Shown here piece after piece: positions 61,231-64,000 of a DNA stretch of 64,000 nucleotides. The notes beneath the pieces are model-generated. The model saw only the letters and a list, made by a program, of their open reading frames with translations. It searched no databases and had not been told where the DNA came from. The translations under genes and the position numbers were made by a program. Within the stretch, counting starts at the first letter, position 1. Each line of letters begins with the position of its first letter. Source of the stretch: Megalopta genalis (Eukaryota; Arthropoda; Insecta; Hymenoptera; Halictidae); NCBI RefSeq assembly GCF_051020955.1, contig NW_027476336.1:186001-250000 (forward strand), in the 5' to 3' direction.

Positions 61231-64000
61231 AAAGTTGGAGGAACAAACGAGGTGGCTTCAATTCCATGCGAAACAAATGATTTAGCTTCAAATCAATGCG
61301 AAGTAGAAGGCGTAGCTTCAAATCCATGCGAAAGAAATGGCTTAGCTACAAATACTTGTGATATACATTATTTAGCTACAACTGCATGCGAAACTAACGA
61401 GTTAGCTTCAATCCATGCGAAACACACGATTTATTTTCAATCAATGCGATGTAGAAGGTTTGCTTCAAATCTATAAGAGGTAGATAGTTTAGCTACAAAT
61501 CAATGGAATATAGAAGGTTTAGCTTCAAATAAATGCGATGTAGAAGGTTTAGCTTCAAGTCCATGCGATACACAAGATTTAGCTTCAAATCAATGCGATG
61601 TATTAGGTTCAGCTTCAAATCCATGCGACACCTATGATTTAGCTTCAAATACTTGCGATATAAGTGATATAGCTTCAAAAGCTGTAGGAACAAACGAGGT
61701 AGCTTCAATTCCATGCGAGACAAATGATTTAGCTTCAAATCAATGCGAAGTAGAAGGCGTAGCTTCAAATCCATGCGAAACAAATGGTTTAGCTACAAAT
61801 ACTTGTGATATAGATTATTTAGCTACAACTGCATGCGGAACTAACGAGTTAGCTTCAAATCCATGCGATACACATGATTTAGCTTCAAATGAATGCGATG
61901 TGGAAGGTTTAGCTTCAAATCAATGCGATGTAGTAGGTTCAGCTTCAAATCCATGCGACACATATGATTTAGCTTGAAATACTTGCGATATAAGTGATAT
62001 AGCTTCAAAAGCTGTAGGAACAAACGAGGTAGCTTCAATTCCATGCGAGACACATGATTTAGCTTCAAATCAATGCGATGTAGAAGGTTTAGCTTCAAAT
62101 CCAAACGAAACACATGTTTTAGCTTCAAATCAATTCGAAGGACAAGGCTTAGATTCAAATCCATGCGAAACAAATGCTTTAGCTTCAAATCAATGCGAAG
62201 TAGAAGGCGTAGCTTCAAATCCATGCGAAACAAATGGTTTAGCTACAAATACTTGTGATATACATTATTTAGCTACAACTGCTTGCGAAACTAACGAGTT
62301 AGCTTCAAATCTATGCGAAACACACGATTTATCTTCAAATCAATGCGATTTAGAAGGTTTAGCTTCAAATCAATAAGAGGTAGAAGGTTTAGCTTCAAAT
62401 CAATAGAATATAGAAGGTTTAGCTTCAAATCAATGCGATGTAGAAGGTTTAGCTTCAAATCCATACGAAACACATGATTTAGCTTCAAATCAATTCGAAG
62501 GGCAAGGCTTAGATTCAAATCCATGCGAAACAAATGATTTAGCTTCAGATGAATGCGATGTAGTAGGTTCAGCTTCAAATCCATGCGATACATATGATTT
62601 AGCTTCAAATACTTGCGATATAAGTGATATAGCTTCAAAAGCTGTAGGAACAAACGAGGTAGCTTCAAATCCATGCGAAACACATGATTCAGCTGCAAAT
62701 CAATGCGATGTAGAAGGTTCAGCTTCAAATCCATGCAACACATATGATTTAGCTTCAAATACTTGCGATATAAGTGATATAGCTTCAAAAGTTGGAGGAA
62801 CAAACGAGGTGGCTTCAATTCCATGCGAAACAAATGATTTAGCTTCAAATCAATGCGAAGTAGAAGGCGTAGCTTCAAATCCATGCGAAAGAAATGGTTT
62901 AGCTACAAATACTTGTGATATACATTATTTAGCTACAACTGCATGCGAAACTAACGAGTTAGCTTCAAATCCATGCGAAACACACGATTTATTTTCAAAT
63001 CAATGCGATGTAGAAGGTTTGCTTCAAATCTATAAGAGGTAGATGGTTTAGCTTCAAATCAATGGAATATAGAAGGTTTAGCTTCAAATAAATGCGATGT
63101 AGAAGGTTTAGCTTCAAATCCATGCGATACACAAGATTTAGCTTCAAATCAATGCGATGTATTAGGTTCAGCTTCAAATCCATGCGACACATATGATTTA
63201 GCTTTAAATACTTGCGATATAAGTGACATAGTTTCAAGTGGAGGCGAAACGAACGAGTTAACTTCAAATCCATGCGAAACACATGATTTAGCTGCAAATC
63301 AATGTGATGTAGAAGGTTTAGCTTCAAATCCATGCGATACACAAGATTTAGCTTCAAATCAATGCGATGTAGATGGTTCAGCTTCAAACCCATGCGACAC
63401 ATTTGATTTAGCTTCAAATACTTGCGATATAAGTGATATAGCTTCAAAAGCTGGAGGAACAAACGAGGAGGCTTCAATTCCATGCGAAACAAATGATTTA
63501 GCTTCAAATCAATGCGAAGTAGAAGGCGTAGCTTCAAATCCATGCGAAACAAATGGTTTAGCTACAAATACTTGTGATATAGATTATTTAGCTACAACTG
63601 CATGCGAAACTAACGAGTTAGCTTCAAATCCATGCGATACACATGATTTAGCTTCAAATCAATGCGATGTGGAAGGTTTAGCTTAAAATCCATGCGATAC
63701 ACAAGATTTAGCTTCAAATCAATGCGATGTAGTAGGTTCAGCTTCAAATCCATGCGACACATATGATTTAGCTTCAAATACTTGCGATATAAGTGATATA
63801 GCTTCAAAAGCTGTAGGAACAAACGAGGTAGCTTCAAATCCATGCGAAACACATGATTCAGCTGCAAATCAAGGCGATATAGAAGGTTTAGCTTCAAATC
63901 CATGCGAAACACATGATTTAGCTGCAAATCAATGCGATGTAGATGGTATAGCTTCAAATCAACGCGAAACAAATGATTTAGCTTCAAACACTTGGGATAT
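61231..64000. repeat. M- and N-family satellite at the window's right end
   Basis: About 61,841-62,500 matches ~47,177-47,840 at offset 14,664. About 62,809-63,552 matches ~50,155-50,898 at offset 12,654. About 63,340-64,000 matches ~54,490-55,146. This is thus a further, rearranged copy of the M unit running into an N unit, and it is cut by the window end. Indels are rare here except near 61,130-61,440. Confidence 0.85.

Larger units (their letters stand above)
1..64000. repeat. Continuous 30-bp satellite array filling the window
   Basis: Every part of the window is built from a 30-bp monomer with core TTAGCTTCAAATCMATGCGA followed by a ~10-bp tail such as AACACATGAT, TGTAGAAGGT, TATAAGTGAT or AACGAACGAG. 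The phase is kept exactly for kilobases and is shifted only by occasional 29-, 31-, 27- or 40-bp monomers and single-base indels. I found no stretch of even 100 bp lacking the core, so there is no intergenic DNA to describe. The first and last bases are inside monomers, so neither edge of the array is present. Long diverged arrays with higher-order structure are typical of eukaryotic satellite DNA; that assignment is inference. The array's direction and function (centromeric, subtelomeric, other heterochromatin) cannot be told from sequence alone. Confidence 0.97.

Noticed and set aside
1..64000. CRISPR array (constant ~20-bp core alternating with variable ~10-bp tails)
   Set aside because: The tails are far too short for spacers, are drawn from a small recurring set, and drift by substitution. 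There are no cas-like genes or leader, and the array is tens of kilobases long. The pattern is that of a diverged satellite.
1..64000. Zinc-finger or metal-binding protein because of regular Cys
   Set aside because: There is one Cys per ten residues with no paired Cys/His spacing of a known finger, and His occurs only in some tails.
1..64000. Transposable element, LTR or IS ends at HOR junctions
   Set aside because: All junctions inspected (12,584, 17,653, 22,721, 38,131, 41,411, 46,950, 28,500) lie in conserved monomer cores with no terminal inverted repeats, target duplications or transposase-like sequence.
1..64000. Telomeric repeat, rDNA, tRNA or other RNA genes
   Set aside because: No short G-rich telomere motif and no tRNA- or rRNA-like stretch was seen; every segment is accounted for by the 30-bp monomer.
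1..64000. CENP-B box in the monomer core
   Set aside because: The core does not contain the known CENP-B box pattern (TTCG-A-CGGG type). A different bound protein is possible but unsupported.

Overview
The whole 64 kb window is one uninterrupted tandem-repeat (satellite-type) array. I find no unique-sequence DNA, no convincing gene, no RNA gene, no mobile element and no CRISPR array. The basic monomer is 30 bp at about 37% G+C, so the window holds roughly 2,100 monomers. Each monomer has a well-conserved core of about 20 bp (TTAGCTTCAAATCMATGCGA, M = A or C) and a tail of about 10 bp taken from a limited set. Both window ends lie inside monomers, so the array continues beyond them. Tens of kilobases of diverged monomers arranged in multi-kilobase higher-order repeats (HORs) suggest a eukaryotic genome, for example pericentromeric, subtelomeric or other heterochromatic satellite. 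Nothing here identifies the lineage.

Layout: 1-4,707 is a mosaic with many single-base indels, and its first ~790 bp is a damaged copy of ~4,708-5,490. 4,708-12,583 is a cleaner mosaic. 12,584-17,652 and 17,653-22,721 are two nearly identical copies of a 5,069-bp unit, each with a distinctive 2,160-bp sub-block, part of which recurs to ~23,296. 24,178-41,411 holds five related copies of a ~3.3-3.4 kb HOR: three of 3,427, 3,068 and 3,428 bp, then two 3,281-bp copies whose second half comes from a family also seen near 8 kb. 41,781-45,341 is a 2,729-bp unit plus a shortened second copy. 45,602-52,440 is a 3,779-bp unit and a 4,139-bp version carrying one extra 360-bp block. ~51,930-55,850 (2,060-bp period) and ~56,075-60,564 (2,241-bp period) are further pairs. 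60,565-64,000 mixes the same families.

Reading frames: 30 is a multiple of three, so any stop-free frame of the monomer stays open through long runs. The consensus is open in one plus frame (decapeptide like SNPCETHDLA) and one minus frame (like LKLNHVFRMD), and half-open in two more. This produces many overlapping open frames up to 576 codons on both strands. Recurrent monomer variants put TAA/TAG into the plus frame, TTAGCTACA junctions put TAG into the minus frame, and 29-, 31- and 40-bp monomers shift both. I therefore call no CDS. The plus-frame pattern with Cys every ten residues is the only hint of a coding ancestry.

The main biology visible is array evolution: an ordered monomer grammar, nested HOR duplications, and two readable 12-monomer (360-bp) unequal-exchange events. 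A practical caution is that 52.3-59.8 kb and 1-4 kb have a much higher load of private one-base indels than the rest, which looks like residual sequencing or consensus error.
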